Positions 34,102 to 42,620 of a DNA stretch of 45,733 nt are shown here, piece by piece. Within the stretch, counting starts at the first letter, position 1. The number at the start of each line of letters is the position of its first letter. Made by a program: the position numbers and the translations under genes. Below the pieces are notes generated by a model. The model saw only the letters and a list, made by a program, of their open reading frames with translations, did not search any database and was not told where the DNA came from. Source of the stretch: an uncultured Eubacterium sp. (GTDB lineage: Bacteria; Bacillota; Clostridia; Lachnospirales; Lachnospiraceae). The stretch is from contig CANOET010000006.1 in assembly GCA_947564835.1 (NCBI GenBank), positions 1-45,733 of the forward strand, read 5' to 3'.

Positions 34102-34873
34102 GATAGATAGGATGGATAGAATGGAAAAACCAATCATTTCAGTAATTATGCCGGCATATCAGGCGGCGGATTATATAGGAGAGGCCATCCGGTCTGTGCA
34201 GGGGCAGACGTGTAAGGAGACTTGGGAGCTGATCATCATTGATGACTGTTCGACAGATCATACGGCATTAATCGTGCGTGAATATGCAAAAGCAGACGCC
34301 CGTATCCGGTATCTGCGTCAAAGAAAGAACCGGGGAGTGGCGGCAGCCCGTAATCTGGGAATCCGAATAGCGCAGGGACAATATCTTGCATTTCTGGATG
34401 CAGACGACTGGTGGGATGCAGAGAAACTAAAGCTGCAGATGCAATGCATCCAGCGGACAGGAACAGTACTGTGCTGCACAGCCCGGGAACTGATGCAGGC
34501 AGATGGAACACCCACAGGCCGGATCATCCAGGTACCGGAGACAATCACATACCAGATGCTGCTCCATACCAACGTAATTCCCTGCGGCTCTGTAATACTC
34601 CGCTCAGACGTAGCAAAAAAATTTCGGTTTGTATGCGATCAATACCACGAAGACTATATATTATGGCTGCGAATCCTGAAAAAATATAAAACCGCATCCG
34701 GCATCCAGACCCCGGCCCTCAAAAGCAGGCAAAGCGCCGGAGGCAAATCCAGAAATAAATGGAAATCCGCACACATGCAGTACGGCTCCTACCGTTACCT
34801 GGGATACAGCCCCCTGCAGTCACTTTATTATATGATCTTTTACACATTAAACGGATTTCGTAAATACCTCTGA
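34091..34873 (+). CDS. GT2 family glycosyltransferase
   Basis: 260 aa from ATG 34091, overlapping the transferase gene by 11 bp; ATG 34112 or 34121 are possible starts just before the conserved EKPIISVIMPAYQAADYIGE. It shows DDCSTDHTALIVREY, NRGVAAARNLGI and the LAFLDADDWW nucleotide-sugar/metal motif (~100). The C-terminal part has YHEDYILWLRILKKYKTASG and KSRNKWKSAHMQYGSYRYLG. It is a typical GT-A fold enzyme adding one residue to the growing glycan; donor and linkage unknown. Confidence 0.9.
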   Translation: MEDRIDRMDRMEKPIISVIMPAYQAADYIGEAIRSVQGQTCKETWELIIIDDCSTDHTALIVREYAKADARIRYLRQRKNRGVAAARNLGIRIAQGQYLAFLDADDWWDAEKLKLQMQCIQRTGTVLCCTARELMQADGTPTGRIIQVPETITYQMLLHTNVIPCGSVILRSDVAKKFRFVCDQYHEDYILWLRILKKYKTASGIQTPALKSRQSAGGKSRNKWKSAHMQYGSYRYLGYSPLQSLYYMIFYTLNGFRKYL

Positions 34874-34882
34874 CAATGATAA

Positions 34883-34942
34883 CCCGCTGACAGCATTGCC
34901 CAAAACCAAGCGCAATACCCCGCTGGCAGCATTGCCCAAAAC
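34883..34942 (+). repeat. 25-bp direct repeat, two copies
   Basis: CCCGCTGACAGCATTGCCCA with AAACC at 34883-34907 recurs at 34918-34942 with one change (A to G), period 35 bp. It directly follows the glycosyltransferase stop and precedes the large inverted repeat. Confidence 0.85.
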
Positions 34943-34979
34943 CGGGCGGCACAATCCACGGACAGGCCTGCCAATACCA

Positions 34980-35203
34980 GACTCTGCGGCCTGCGGGCAG
35001 GTGGTCCCCGCCGGGACATGCTCTGGAAGGACATTCAGGGGGCGCTTTTAGCGGAGACGAAATCCAGCGCTTACGGAGACTTAGACAGGAGGCCCACACG
35101 CCGACTGTCTTAGTCGCAGTTAGCGATTAGTTCGTCGCAGCGTTGCCCCCGTCCGCTCAGAGCATGTCCCGGCGGGGACCACCTGCCCGCAGGCCGCAGA
35201 GTC
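34980..35203. repeat. large palindromic element with 46-bp perfect inverted repeats
   Basis: The 46 bases 34980-35025 are the exact reverse complement of 35158-35203; 132 bp lie between. Shorter stems continue inside (GGGGGC near 35038 with GCCCCC near 35145; GACTTAGACAG near 35088 with CTGTCTTAGTC near 35105), so the whole 224 bp can fold into one long hairpin. It is markedly GC-rich against its neighbours and has no ORF. The right arm and its flank (35183-35220) match family A repeats. It sits in a 410-bp gap between two polysaccharide genes. Confidence 0.9.
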
Positions 35204-35282
35204 GTCCGCGCAGCCACACCCCCACGGCCGCCCACCAGCGCCCCGCGCAGCCACCCACTAAATGATAGAAAGGAGTGAGAAA
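35204..35282. other. GC-rich spacer before the ABC permease
   Basis: CGCGCAGCCACACCCCCACG and following bases are C-rich, continue family A sequence at first, and carry no ORF. The ribosome site of the permease (AAAGGAG, ~35268-35274) ends the gap. Confidence 0.5.
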
Positions 35283-36065
35283 TTGGACCGATTCATCAAA
35301 GACCTGAAAAAATACCGCAAATACACAATCTACGCAGCAAAATCCGAACTAAAATCCGAAGTAGCCAACTCACACCTCAGCTGGATGTGGTGGATTTTAG
35401 ACCCGCTGCTGTTTATGATTGTATATTCATTCGTGGCAGTCATCGTCTTCCAAAAAGGCGAACCATACCTGCCAGTATTTATATTTATCGGCTACAACAG
35501 CTGGAACTTCTTTTCCGCCTGCCTGCGGCAGAGCGTCAAGCTGGTAGCCGCCAACAAACCGATTGTATCAAAAGTATATATACCAAAATTCATATTGATA
35601 TTTGTAAAAATAGCATCCAACGGATTCAAAATGCTGATTGCGTTTTCTATCGTAATCGTAATGATGATCGGATACCGTGTTCCGGTAGACTGGAAAATCG
35701 TGCTGATGCTGCCGTTATTTGCGGTGCTTCTTGTAGTAACATTTGCATTCAGCAGTATATTACTGCACTTTGGCGTTTATGTGGAGGATCTGGCGAATGT
35801 CGTGACGGTTGTGTTAAAGCTGCTGTTTTATTTAACCGGAATCTTTTACTCCATCAGCAACCGGGTACCGTACCCGTACAGCAGCCTGTTGTTAAAATGC
35901 AACCCGATGGCGCTGCTTGTGGATTCTATGCGCCGGGTGCTGATCTACCAGGAAATGCCGCAGTGGGGAGCGGTGACAGTATGGTTTCTGATCGGTATCG
36001 TGCTGTCGTTTGCAGGAGTACGTAATATTTACCGCCATGAGAACAGTTATGTGAAAGTAATGTAG
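35283..36065 (+). CDS. polysaccharide ABC transporter permease (Wzm/TagG-like)
   Basis: 260 aa from TTG 35283, chosen because AAAGGAGTGAGAAA stands directly before it; an ATG at 35262 overlaps that site. Six hydrophobic segments follow a cytoplasmic N-terminal helix (LDRFIKDLKKYRKYTIYAAK, SELKSEVANSHLSWMWW), the usual start of ABC-2 exporters of polysaccharide and teichoic acid. SLLLKCNPMALLVDSMRRVL is the conserved C-terminal periplasmic segment. It moves a lipid-linked glycan across the membrane together with the ATPase encoded 1 bp downstream. Confidence 0.92.
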   Translation: MDRFIKDLKKYRKYTIYAAKSELKSEVANSHLSWMWWILDPLLFMIVYSFVAVIVFQKGEPYLPVFIFIGYNSWNFFSACLRQSVKLVAANKPIVSKVYIPKFILIFVKIASNGFKMLIAFSIVIVMMIGYRVPVDWKIVLMLPLFAVLLVVTFAFSSILLHFGVYVEDLANVVTVVLKLLFYLTGIFYSISNRVPYPYSSLLLKCNPMALLVDSMRRVLIYQEMPQWGAVTVWFLIGIVLSFAGVRNIYRHENSYVKVM

Positions 36066-36066
36066 C

Positions 36067-36840
36067 ATGCAGGAAAGTAGATGGAGTGAAATGGATACAG
36101 CAAAGGAACATGAACAAGAATATGCAATTGAAGTGGCGGATTTGAAAATCCGTTATAAATGCCTGAACCGGATATCCATTAAAAAGAGCCTGTTCAGCCT
36201 GAAAAAATCAGAAGTGGATGTATTTGAGGCTGTCAGAGGGATCTCGTTTCAGGTGCCGAAAGGGGAGATTATGGGCATTGTCGGCAAAAACGGAAGCGGC
36301 AAGTCGACCATGCTGCGGGCGATCGCGGGGATTTTTGCGGCGGATGAGGGGACGATTGATCTGCATGGGCATACCGTGTCGCTGCTGTCTATTGGTGTCG
36401 GTTTTCAGAAGAAACTGACAGGAAGGGAAAATATTTTTTTAAGCGGGATGCTTTTGGGCTTTAGTGAAGAGGAAATTTTTGATAAAATAGATGAGATTAT
36501 AGAATTTTCCGAACTGGAAAGTTTTATTGATAAACCAGTCCGCACCTATTCCAGCGGGATGTATTCCAAGCTGGCGTTTTCGATCACGGCGATTCTGGAG
36601 ACAGAGATTATGCTGATTGATGAAGTGCTCAGTGTCGGGGATGTGCGGTTTAAGAAAAAAAGCTATGCGAAGATGAAAGAACTGATCACGAATGAAGAGC
36701 GGACCGTGATTATTGTATCGCACAGCACGGAAACGCTTGAAAAACTATGCGATACGATCCTGTGGCTGCATGAGGGCAAGATTAAGATGCAGGGCAGCAC
36801 GGGGGAAGTGCTGCCGCTTTATAACGATTATATGTCCTGA
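36067..36840 (+). CDS. polysaccharide ABC transporter ATP-binding protein (Wzt/TagH-like)
   Basis: 257 aa. ATG 36067 is taken; ATG 36091 after GGAGTGAA is equally plausible. Walker A VGKNGSGKSTMLRAIAG (~72), Q-loop GVGFQKKLTGRENIFL, signature RTYSSGMYSKLAFS (~161), Walker B EIMLIDEVLSVGD (~180) and the switch His in IIVSHST. The length shows that the C-terminal carbohydrate-binding domain of long Wzt proteins is absent, so export is probably not coupled to recognition of a terminal sugar cap by this subunit. Confidence 0.94.
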   Translation: MQESRWSEMDTAKEHEQEYAIEVADLKIRYKCLNRISIKKSLFSLKKSEVDVFEAVRGISFQVPKGEIMGIVGKNGSGKSTMLRAIAGIFAADEGTIDLHGHTVSLLSIGVGFQKKLTGRENIFLSGMLLGFSEEEIFDKIDEIIEFSELESFIDKPVRTYSSGMYSKLAFSITAILETEIMLIDEVLSVGDVRFKKKSYAKMKELITNEERTVIIVSHSTETLEKLCDTILWLHEGKIKMQGSTGEVLPLYNDYMS

Positions 36841-36874
36841 ACAGCTGCGTAACCGTTCAGCGATGATCTGGGCT

Positions 36875-36998
36875 GTTACCAGGAAAGGGTAATCTTGACG
36901 GTTACCAGGGAAGGGTAATTTGAACGGTTACCAGGAAAGGGTGGTCTGGACAGTTACCAGGAAAGGGTGACTTGACGGTTGCCGGGAAAGGAGAATGT
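36875..36998 (+). repeat. 26-bp tandem repeat (about 4.7 units) in front of a membrane-protein gene
   Basis: Units begin GTTACCAGGAAAGGG at 36875, 36901, 36927 and 36953, with a degenerate fifth at 36978 (GTTGCCGGGAAAGG). The period is 26, 26, 26 and 25. Every unit contains an AAGGG Shine-Dalgarno-like core; the last one serves the ATG at 36999. It has no ORF of its own. Confidence 0.9.
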
Positions 36999-38084
36999 AT
37001 GCAGATTTTTGGGTGTATCGGTATTCTGTTGCTTACAATTATGATATATGCTCTGCTGGGAAGGGCGTTTTGCATGAAATGCCGCCTGGATGCGGGGATA
37101 CCGGAGACGGTCTGCATCGGATTTTTCTTTTATTTTGCTGTATTTCAGGTGGTTGCGGAGGCTATGATCCTGACCGGACAGAGGCTGCATCTGCTGGGCA
37201 TGGTCTGGCTGGCGGTGCTGGCGGCGCTGCTTGGCGCCGCGGCTGTGATTGTCTGGAAGGACAGCAGGCCGGGCGGCAGCATGGATAGGACAGTGTCCGG
37301 CAGGGATGCGCGCGGCCGCAGGGCAGCCTGCCTGCTGCTGGCGCTGATGGCGGCGGCAGTGCTGTGCGAATGCGCGTCCGCAGTGCTGATGCAGCGTAAG
37401 ATCGGCTGGGATTTTGCCTATTATATAGGGAATATGACGACATCTGTAGCAACAGATACCATGTATGTGTACGACGGCAGCAGCGGCCTGCCGCGCAGCC
37501 ATCTGGAGCTGCGGTATGCATTGTCTTCCTTCTATATGAATACGGCTTGGATCTCGCAGCTGACGGGTATTTCGGCGCTTGTGCTCTCCAAGTATGTGAC
37601 AGGGGTCCTGTGCGTGCTTCTGACAAATGCTGTCGTGTATAGCTTTGCAATGGAAGTATTCAGGAAAGACCGCAAAAAAACGGCAGTCCTGGTGACTGCT
37701 TCGGTCGTACTGACGATTTTCTGGGATGTGTATGATACGACGGCGCAGTTTCTGATCTTGCGCGGTTATGAAGCGAAGGCATATTGCGCCAATGTCGTGC
37801 TGCCGATGGTCTGTTTTTTGCTGTACCGCGTCTGGAAAGACAGCAATGACCGCAGGCGCTGGGCAGAGCTGTTTCTGGTCGCTGTTGCGAGCGTTGCCGT
37901 TTCGATGTCTTCGCTTGTGCTTGTGCCGGCGCTGATCGTTTTGATGGTGCTTGCGCATCTGCTTGTGGAACGGCAGTGGGAGATAGCCCTTCTGCGGCGC
38001 ACGGTTTTGTGCGTGATGCCAAATGTATGCTATCTGGTGGTATATTTTGCGTCGACCAGAGGCTGGCTGATTATCAAGGTGTAG
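36999..38084 (+). CDS. polytopic membrane protein of the polysaccharide locus
   Basis: 361 aa from ATG 36999, where the last tandem-repeat unit provides GGGAAAGGAGAATGT; the TTG at 36972 would start inside the repeat. About nine hydrophobic segments (e.g. LLLTIMIYALLGRAF, MVWLAVLAALLGAAAVIVWK, ACLLLALMAAAVLCECASAV, LSKYVTGVLCVLLTNAVVYS). A central outer loop has DTMYVYDGSSGLPRSHLELR. It resembles polymerase- or transferase-like polytopic proteins of such loci but I cannot name a family. It may work as one unit with the next gene. Confidence 0.75.
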   Translation: MQIFGCIGILLLTIMIYALLGRAFCMKCRLDAGIPETVCIGFFFYFAVFQVVAEAMILTGQRLHLLGMVWLAVLAALLGAAAVIVWKDSRPGGSMDRTVSGRDARGRRAACLLLALMAAAVLCECASAVLMQRKIGWDFAYYIGNMTTSVATDTMYVYDGSSGLPRSHLELRYALSSFYMNTAWISQLTGISALVLSKYVTGVLCVLLTNAVVYSFAMEVFRKDRKKTAVLVTASVVLTIFWDVYDTTAQFLILRGYEAKAYCANVVLPMVCFLLYRVWKDSNDRRRWAELFLVAVASVAVSMSSLVLVPALIVLMVLAHLLVERQWEIALLRRTVLCVMPNVCYLVVYFASTRGWLIIKV

Positions 38085-38106
38085 GCGGATTGTCAGGAGG
38101 TAGGAC

Positions 38107-38910
38107 ATGGCGGACGTTTTTTTGCAGTATCATGGAGATTCGCTGTATCTGGCCGCATTTGCAGCCAGTCTGGCATTTTTATACTGGAGAGATAAAAAGA
38201 AACAGGGCAGGACCGGGAAGAAAGCGGTAACGGCGCTGCTGCTGGCAGTCGTTTTTGTCTTTAATGAGGCGGCTTATCGGATTGTCGGCAGGCTTACGAA
38301 TGCGGCGACGTATTACCGGTTTTTCTGGATGCTTCCGGTTGTGTTTTTGCTTGCGTATACATTTACAGAAGCAGTGTTTGGGAGAACTAAGAAACAGAAG
38401 CTATTTGCAGCCGCAGTGTTTTTGCTGTGCCTGCTTGCCGGTGCAAATCTGTTCTTTCTCAATCGGGAGAATTATAACCGCCCGGTTAATATCTATGGGC
38501 TGGATCCGAATGCCGTTGCCATCGCGGACGCGATTATGGCGGACTGGGACAGCGGAGAGGGCCTTGCCAGGGGCAAGGACCAGCCGACAGCGGCGTTTGA
38601 TATGTATCTGGAATATCAGGTGCGTACGTATGAGCCGCGTATTTTATGGGGGATTTCCCGCCAGGCATATTTGTATCAGGCCAGGCACGGCTATGACTAT
38701 AAAAAATATGTGCGCCAGCAGCACATGATCGCTGCGGTGCATGAAGGAATCCAAAACGACGGCGGCACACTGCGGCGCAGCCTGATAAAAAACGGCGTAG
38801 ATTATCTGGCGATCCGTACGGAATTTGACATGGACAGCTATCTGGCTGCCATTTCCGTGATACCGGTTGCAGAGAGTGATACTTATACATTATACAGGGT
38901 TATGCCATAA
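38107..38910 (+). CDS. membrane protein with extracytoplasmic C-terminal domain
   Basis: 267 aa, ATG 38107 after TCAGGAGGTAGGAC. Hydrophobic segments at ~10-25, 40-57, 75-95 and 100-118, then a ~145-residue soluble domain (ADAIMADWDSGEGLARGKDQ, MYLEYQVRTYEPRILWGISR, LIKNGVDYLAIRTEFDMDSY), probably outside the cell. This helices-then-soluble-domain layout is common for the last part of polytopic sugar transferases. With the preceding protein, which ends right after a helix, it may be the second half of a split larger protein. Family not recognised. Confidence 0.75.
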   Translation: MADVFLQYHGDSLYLAAFAASLAFLYWRDKKKQGRTGKKAVTALLLAVVFVFNEAAYRIVGRLTNAATYYRFFWMLPVVFLLAYTFTEAVFGRTKKQKLFAAAVFLLCLLAGANLFFLNRENYNRPVNIYGLDPNAVAIADAIMADWDSGEGLARGKDQPTAAFDMYLEYQVRTYEPRILWGISRQAYLYQARHGYDYKKYVRQQHMIAAVHEGIQNDGGTLRRSLIKNGVDYLAIRTEFDMDSYLAAISVIPVAESDTYTLYRVMP

Positions 38911-38992
38911 CAAGCAGGCATAGACCATCTGAAAGATACGGAGATGATAAGAAATCGATCAGAAGGGATAGGAAAGAAAGGAATTTGTGGGG

Positions 38993-39205
38993 ATGATCAA
39001 GGTGTATATTTGTCCGAAATGCGGCTGGATGAGGACGGTATCCCGCAGGAAAAATGTGGAATGCTATAAATGCGGGGAACAGGAAATGTTTCAGGTCAAA
39101 CTTACATATGATAAATACAGTGAAATGACGTTGAAGGAACGGGAGGATTATGCAACCAGCTGGCTGTATATCCACCTGAGAAATTTAAAGGAGATGCATG
39201 TATAG
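38993..39205 (+). CDS. small zinc-ribbon protein, 70 aa
   Basis: ATG 38993 starts MIKVYICPKCGWMRTVSRRK; a GTG at 38987 is an alternative with a slightly better spaced AAAGGAATTT. CPKCGW and CYKCGEQE form one four-cysteine zinc ribbon in the first 35 residues, followed by a charged helix (YSEMTLKEREDYATSWLYIH). The function is unknown; it may regulate or scaffold the next gene, with which it overlaps by 8 bp. Confidence 0.75.
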   Translation: MIKVYICPKCGWMRTVSRRKNVECYKCGEQEMFQVKLTYDKYSEMTLKEREDYATSWLYIHLRNLKEMHV

Positions 39206-40607
39206 GAAAGATAACGTAGGCTGGGCGAAACATCTGGATTTTACGGTTCTGGACATTTTGCTGCTCCAGCTGGCATTTATAACTGGATATATTATGCGCC
39301 ACGGATGGATGAATCCGTATGCCAGCGAGCCGTATCTGCGTCTTGCCGTGATACTGGTGCTGCTGAATCTGTGCGTGGTGTTTTTTAAGGAATCTTATCA
39401 GGATATTATTAAGCGGGACATGTTTACGGAGCTGGAGGAGGTAGCGGCGACCTGTACGATTATTTTTGTCGGTATGCTTGTTTATCTGTATGCGGCGAAA
39501 ATGTCAGCGGTTTATTCCAGGGAAAGCCTGTTTACTTTCTGGGTAATGTCGATCATTTATGAATACGTAGTACACTGTATTTATAAGCAGTTTTTACGTA
39601 ACTATATTAAGAAGAGGCGCAGCAACGCGGTGATGATCATCCTGACGGTGGACCGTTATGCGGAGGAATGCGTACGTGATTTTGAGCATGACAGATACCG
39701 GGACTTTGAGATCGGCGGTATTGTCGTCGTGGACATGCCACGCAAGGGGGAAACGATCCGGGGCGTGCCGGTTGTTGCAAACGCGGATGACTTTTATGAA
39801 TACGTCCGTACGCATGTGGTGGACGAGGTGTTTATCAACGGCAACACCAGGGATTCCAGCGAAGCGCTTGCCGCGCAGCTGATTGAGTACGGGATTACCG
39901 TCCATTTTAATCTAATCCCGCAGACAGCGCTGATGCCGAATAAGGTATTGGAAAAATGCGGCAATTATATGGTGCTGACGACGAGTATGCATATCGCGTC
40001 GCCGCCGGAGATGTTTTTCAAGCGTGTGATGGATATCGCAGGCAGCCTGGTCGGGCTGGTGGCGGCGGCGGTCGCGTTTGTGATTTTTGCGCCGGTGATT
40101 AAATTGCAGGCGCCGGGTCCGGTGCTGTTTTCGCAGGAACGCGTCGGCAAGAACGGGCGGATCTTCCGTATTTACAAGTTTCGGTCTATGTATGCAGATG
40201 CGGAAGCGCGCAAGCAGGATCTGATGGACCAGAATGAAATGGACGGCCTGATGTTTAAGATGACCGACGACCCGCGGATTTTTCCAGCCGGGCACTTTAT
40301 CCGCAAATATTCGATTGACGAGCTGCCGCAGTTTTGGAATGTGCTGAAAGGGGAAATGAGCCTGGTCGGCACACGGCCGCCGACCATTGATGAGGTCGAG
40401 CATTACCAGCTCCACCACAGAGGGCGGCTGGGCATTAAGCCCGGGCTGACCGGCATGTGGCAGGTCAGCGGGCGCAACGATATCACGGATTTTGAAAAGG
40501 TCGTGGCGCTGGATACGCAGTATATTTCGGAATGGTCGCTGAGCCTGGATCTGAAAATCCTATTTCGTACGATCCAAGTAGTATTATCAGGGGACGGTTC
40601 GAAATAG
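39198..40607 (+). CDS. polyprenyl-phosphate sugar-1-phosphate transferase (chain initiation) 2
   Basis: 469 aa. Membrane helices at ~15-145, a middle domain (~145-255, VMIILTVDRYAEECVRDFEH) and the catalytic domain from ~273: FKRVMDIAGSLVGLVAAAVA, SQERVGKNGRIFRIYKFRSM, IDELPQFWNVLKGEMSLVGT, RPPTIDEVEHY and GLTGMWQVSGRNDITDFEKV. The TRPPT form instead of PRPE and the longer loop resemble WbaP/CpsE-type undecaprenyl-phosphate galactose/glucose phosphotransferases. It is not a close copy of the enzyme at 32692. Confidence 0.92.
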   Translation: MYRKDNVGWAKHLDFTVLDILLLQLAFITGYIMRHGWMNPYASEPYLRLAVILVLLNLCVVFFKESYQDIIKRDMFTELEEVAATCTIIFVGMLVYLYAAKMSAVYSRESLFTFWVMSIIYEYVVHCIYKQFLRNYIKKRRSNAVMIILTVDRYAEECVRDFEHDRYRDFEIGGIVVVDMPRKGETIRGVPVVANADDFYEYVRTHVVDEVFINGNTRDSSEALAAQLIEYGITVHFNLIPQTALMPNKVLEKCGNYMVLTTSMHIASPPEMFFKRVMDIAGSLVGLVAAAVAFVIFAPVIKLQAPGPVLFSQERVGKNGRIFRIYKFRSMYADAEARKQDLMDQNEMDGLMFKMTDDPRIFPAGHFIRKYSIDELPQFWNVLKGEMSLVGTRPPTIDEVEHYQLHHRGRLGIKPGLTGMWQVSGRNDITDFEKVVALDTQYISEWSLSLDLKILFRTIQVVLSGDGSK

Positions 40608-40653
40608 CAGTTCAGGTATGCAGGATATTTAAAATAAGAAGGGACGTGAGCAG

Positions 40654-41391
40654 ATGAAACGGGTATCGGTTGCTTTGGCAGCCTATAACGGAGAACGGTA
40701 TATCCGCCAGCAAATAGATTCCATTCTGCAGCAGTTAGGGGACAGGGATGAGCTGGTTATTTCAGATGACGGATCCACAGACCGTACGATTCAAATCATC
40801 CGGTCTTATACATCCAAAGACCCGCGGGTCCGCCTGCTGGCCGGCCCCGGGCGCGGGATCAAACAAAATATTGCCCATGCCCTTGCAAATACAAAGGGCG
40901 CCTATATTTTCCTGGCAGACCAGGATGACGTATGGATGCCGGATAAGGTCAGGCGTGTCCTTGCCGTATTCCGGGAAAAAAAGTGCCATGTAGTTGTTCA
41001 CGACTGTATTGTAACCGGCGAGGATCTGGCACAAATCCTATATCCGTCTTTTTTCGGCTACCGCGGTTCTGGTGCGGGCGTATGGAGCAATATCTGGAAA
41101 AACAAATATATCGGCTGCTGTATGGCGCTGCGCAGGGAGCTCTTGCCGTATATCCTGCCGGTTCCGGATGATATCCAAATGCATGACCAGTGGATCGGCG
41201 TGGTCAATGACAGGCATCGGGGAGGCAGCTGCTTTTTGAACGAACCGCTGCTGTATTACCGCAGGCACGACGGAAACGTATCTGACTTTAGCAAAAATAC
41301 CATACCGGTCATGATCCAAAACAGGCTGTTGTTTCTTTGGCGGCTGGTACAATCTGAATTACGAATGCAGAAAGGGAAAGAAAGGAAATGA
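40654..41391 (+). CDS. GT2 glycosyltransferase, rhamnosyltransferase-like
   Basis: 245 aa, ATG 40654 after AGAAGGGACGTGAGCAG. MKRVSVALAAYNGERYIRQQ, DELVISDDGSTDRTIQII, KGAYIFLADQDDVWMPDKV (DQDD motif ~92) and MHDQWIGVVNDRHRG are characteristic of the WbbL/RfbF-like rhamnosyltransferases that use dTDP-L-rhamnose. That donor is made by the rfb genes of the same locus. The stop overlaps the following LCP gene by 4 bp (ATGA). Confidence 0.88.
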   Translation: MKRVSVALAAYNGERYIRQQIDSILQQLGDRDELVISDDGSTDRTIQIIRSYTSKDPRVRLLAGPGRGIKQNIAHALANTKGAYIFLADQDDVWMPDKVRRVLAVFREKKCHVVVHDCIVTGEDLAQILYPSFFGYRGSGAGVWSNIWKNKYIGCCMALRRELLPYILPVPDDIQMHDQWIGVVNDRHRGGSCFLNEPLLYYRRHDGNVSDFSKNTIPVMIQNRLLFLWRLVQSELRMQKGKERK

Positions 41392-42548
41392 GTGCATCAA
41401 GATCAAAAAAGAAAAAACACAGAATTATTATTTTCACGATAGAAATCTTGCTGCTGCTGGTCGTGCTGGCATGTCTGTTTGTCTGGTCCAAATACCAGAA
41501 GCTGGATCATCAGCCGGACATGATCGGGACCGAGGACATTATCAACGAGGACATGGACGAGTCCGTGCAGGAAGTGCTCAAAGGCTATACCAATATTGCG
41601 TTATTCGGGCTGGACAACCGTTCCAACGGCAGCTTCGACGCGGGGAACAGTGATGTAATTATGATCGCGAGCATTAATAATGATACAAAAGAAGTCAGGC
41701 TGGTATCCGTATTTCGGGATACGTTTTTAAATGTCAGCAGCGACGGATCGTACAATTTCCGCAAGGCGAATTATGCATATAATAAAGGAGGCGCGGAAGA
41801 AGCGATCCGGATGCTGAACCGCAACCTGGACCTGGATATCCAGGATTATGTCGTCGTAGACTTCCAGGCCGTGACCGAAGCGATCGACCTGTTAGGCGGC
41901 GTTGAGGTAGAGATTGATGCGGCGGAAGCAAAATGGATGGACTTTTATATTAATGAAACTGCGCAGGTCACAGGACGGGAAGCGCATTCCATTACCCAGC
42001 CGGGGACATATACGCTGGACGGCGTGCAGGCAACCTCTTACTGCCGCATCCGTTACACGGCAGGCGACGACTTTAAGCGCGCCCAGAGGCAGCGGGAAGT
42101 GATCTCCAAAATGGTGGAAAAGGCAAAACAGGCGAACCTGTTAACGATCAACAAGATTATAGACTCCGTACTGGATGATATCAGCACGAATTTTACCGCA
42201 GGCGAAATGATTTCCATGGCTACCCAGCTGATGAGCTACGAGCTGGCAGACACGACTGGTTTCCCATTCCGGCTGACAACCGCGGATCTTGGAGGCAAAA
42301 AAGGCTCCGTCGTGATTCCGTGCGACCTGGTGACCAATGCAACCGACCTGCATAAATATTTATTCAACGAATACAATTATACGCCGTCGAATACGGTCAC
42401 CAGCTACAGCCAGGCCATTGTACAGGAAACCGGAAAAGGGGCGGATGACGCAGAAAACACCGGCGTGGAAGCCGACAATTATACAAAGACCAGCCAGCAG
42501 TCCGATACAGCATCCACTGCCGCGGATACAGATACCGCGGCACAGTAA
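41388..42548 (+). CDS. LytR-CpsA-Psr (LCP) family ligase 1
   Basis: 386 aa. A lysine-rich cytoplasmic start (SRSKKKKHR), one membrane helix (IIIFTIEILLLLVVLACLFV) and an outer LCP domain: NIALFGLDNRSNG, SDVIMIASINNDTKEVRLVS with the Arg of VFRDT, YVVVDFQAVTEAIDLLGGV and DDFKRAQRQREVISKMVEK. LCP enzymes move undecaprenyl-linked glycans onto peptidoglycan. The C-terminal ~45 residues are a Thr/Asp/Ala-rich low-complexity tail. It overlaps the rhamnosyltransferase gene. Confidence 0.95.
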   Translation: MSASRSKKKKHRIIIFTIEILLLLVVLACLFVWSKYQKLDHQPDMIGTEDIINEDMDESVQEVLKGYTNIALFGLDNRSNGSFDAGNSDVIMIASINNDTKEVRLVSVFRDTFLNVSSDGSYNFRKANYAYNKGGAEEAIRMLNRNLDLDIQDYVVVDFQAVTEAIDLLGGVEVEIDAAEAKWMDFYINETAQVTGREAHSITQPGTYTLDGVQATSYCRIRYTAGDDFKRAQRQREVISKMVEKAKQANLLTINKIIDSVLDDISTNFTAGEMISMATQLMSYELADTTGFPFRLTTADLGGKKGSVVIPCDLVTNATDLHKYLFNEYNYTPSNTVTSYSQAIVQETGKGADDAENTGVEADNYTKTSQQSDTASTAADTDTAAQ

Positions 42549-42620
42549 GCCGGGCTGGAACGTACGATCTGCAGAAGCACACGGTTTTCGGAATACTTTG
42601 GCACGCAGCAGTTCTCGCTG

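Noticed and set aside
34874..35282. Hidden gene or rRNA/tRNA fragment in the GC-rich gap
   Set aside because: No frame has a ribosome site or protein character, and no tRNA cloverleaf or rRNA motif was recognised; the base composition is explained by the long inverted repeat.
36875..36998. CRISPR array
   Set aside because: The 26-bp units follow each other without unique spacers, and no cas gene is nearby.
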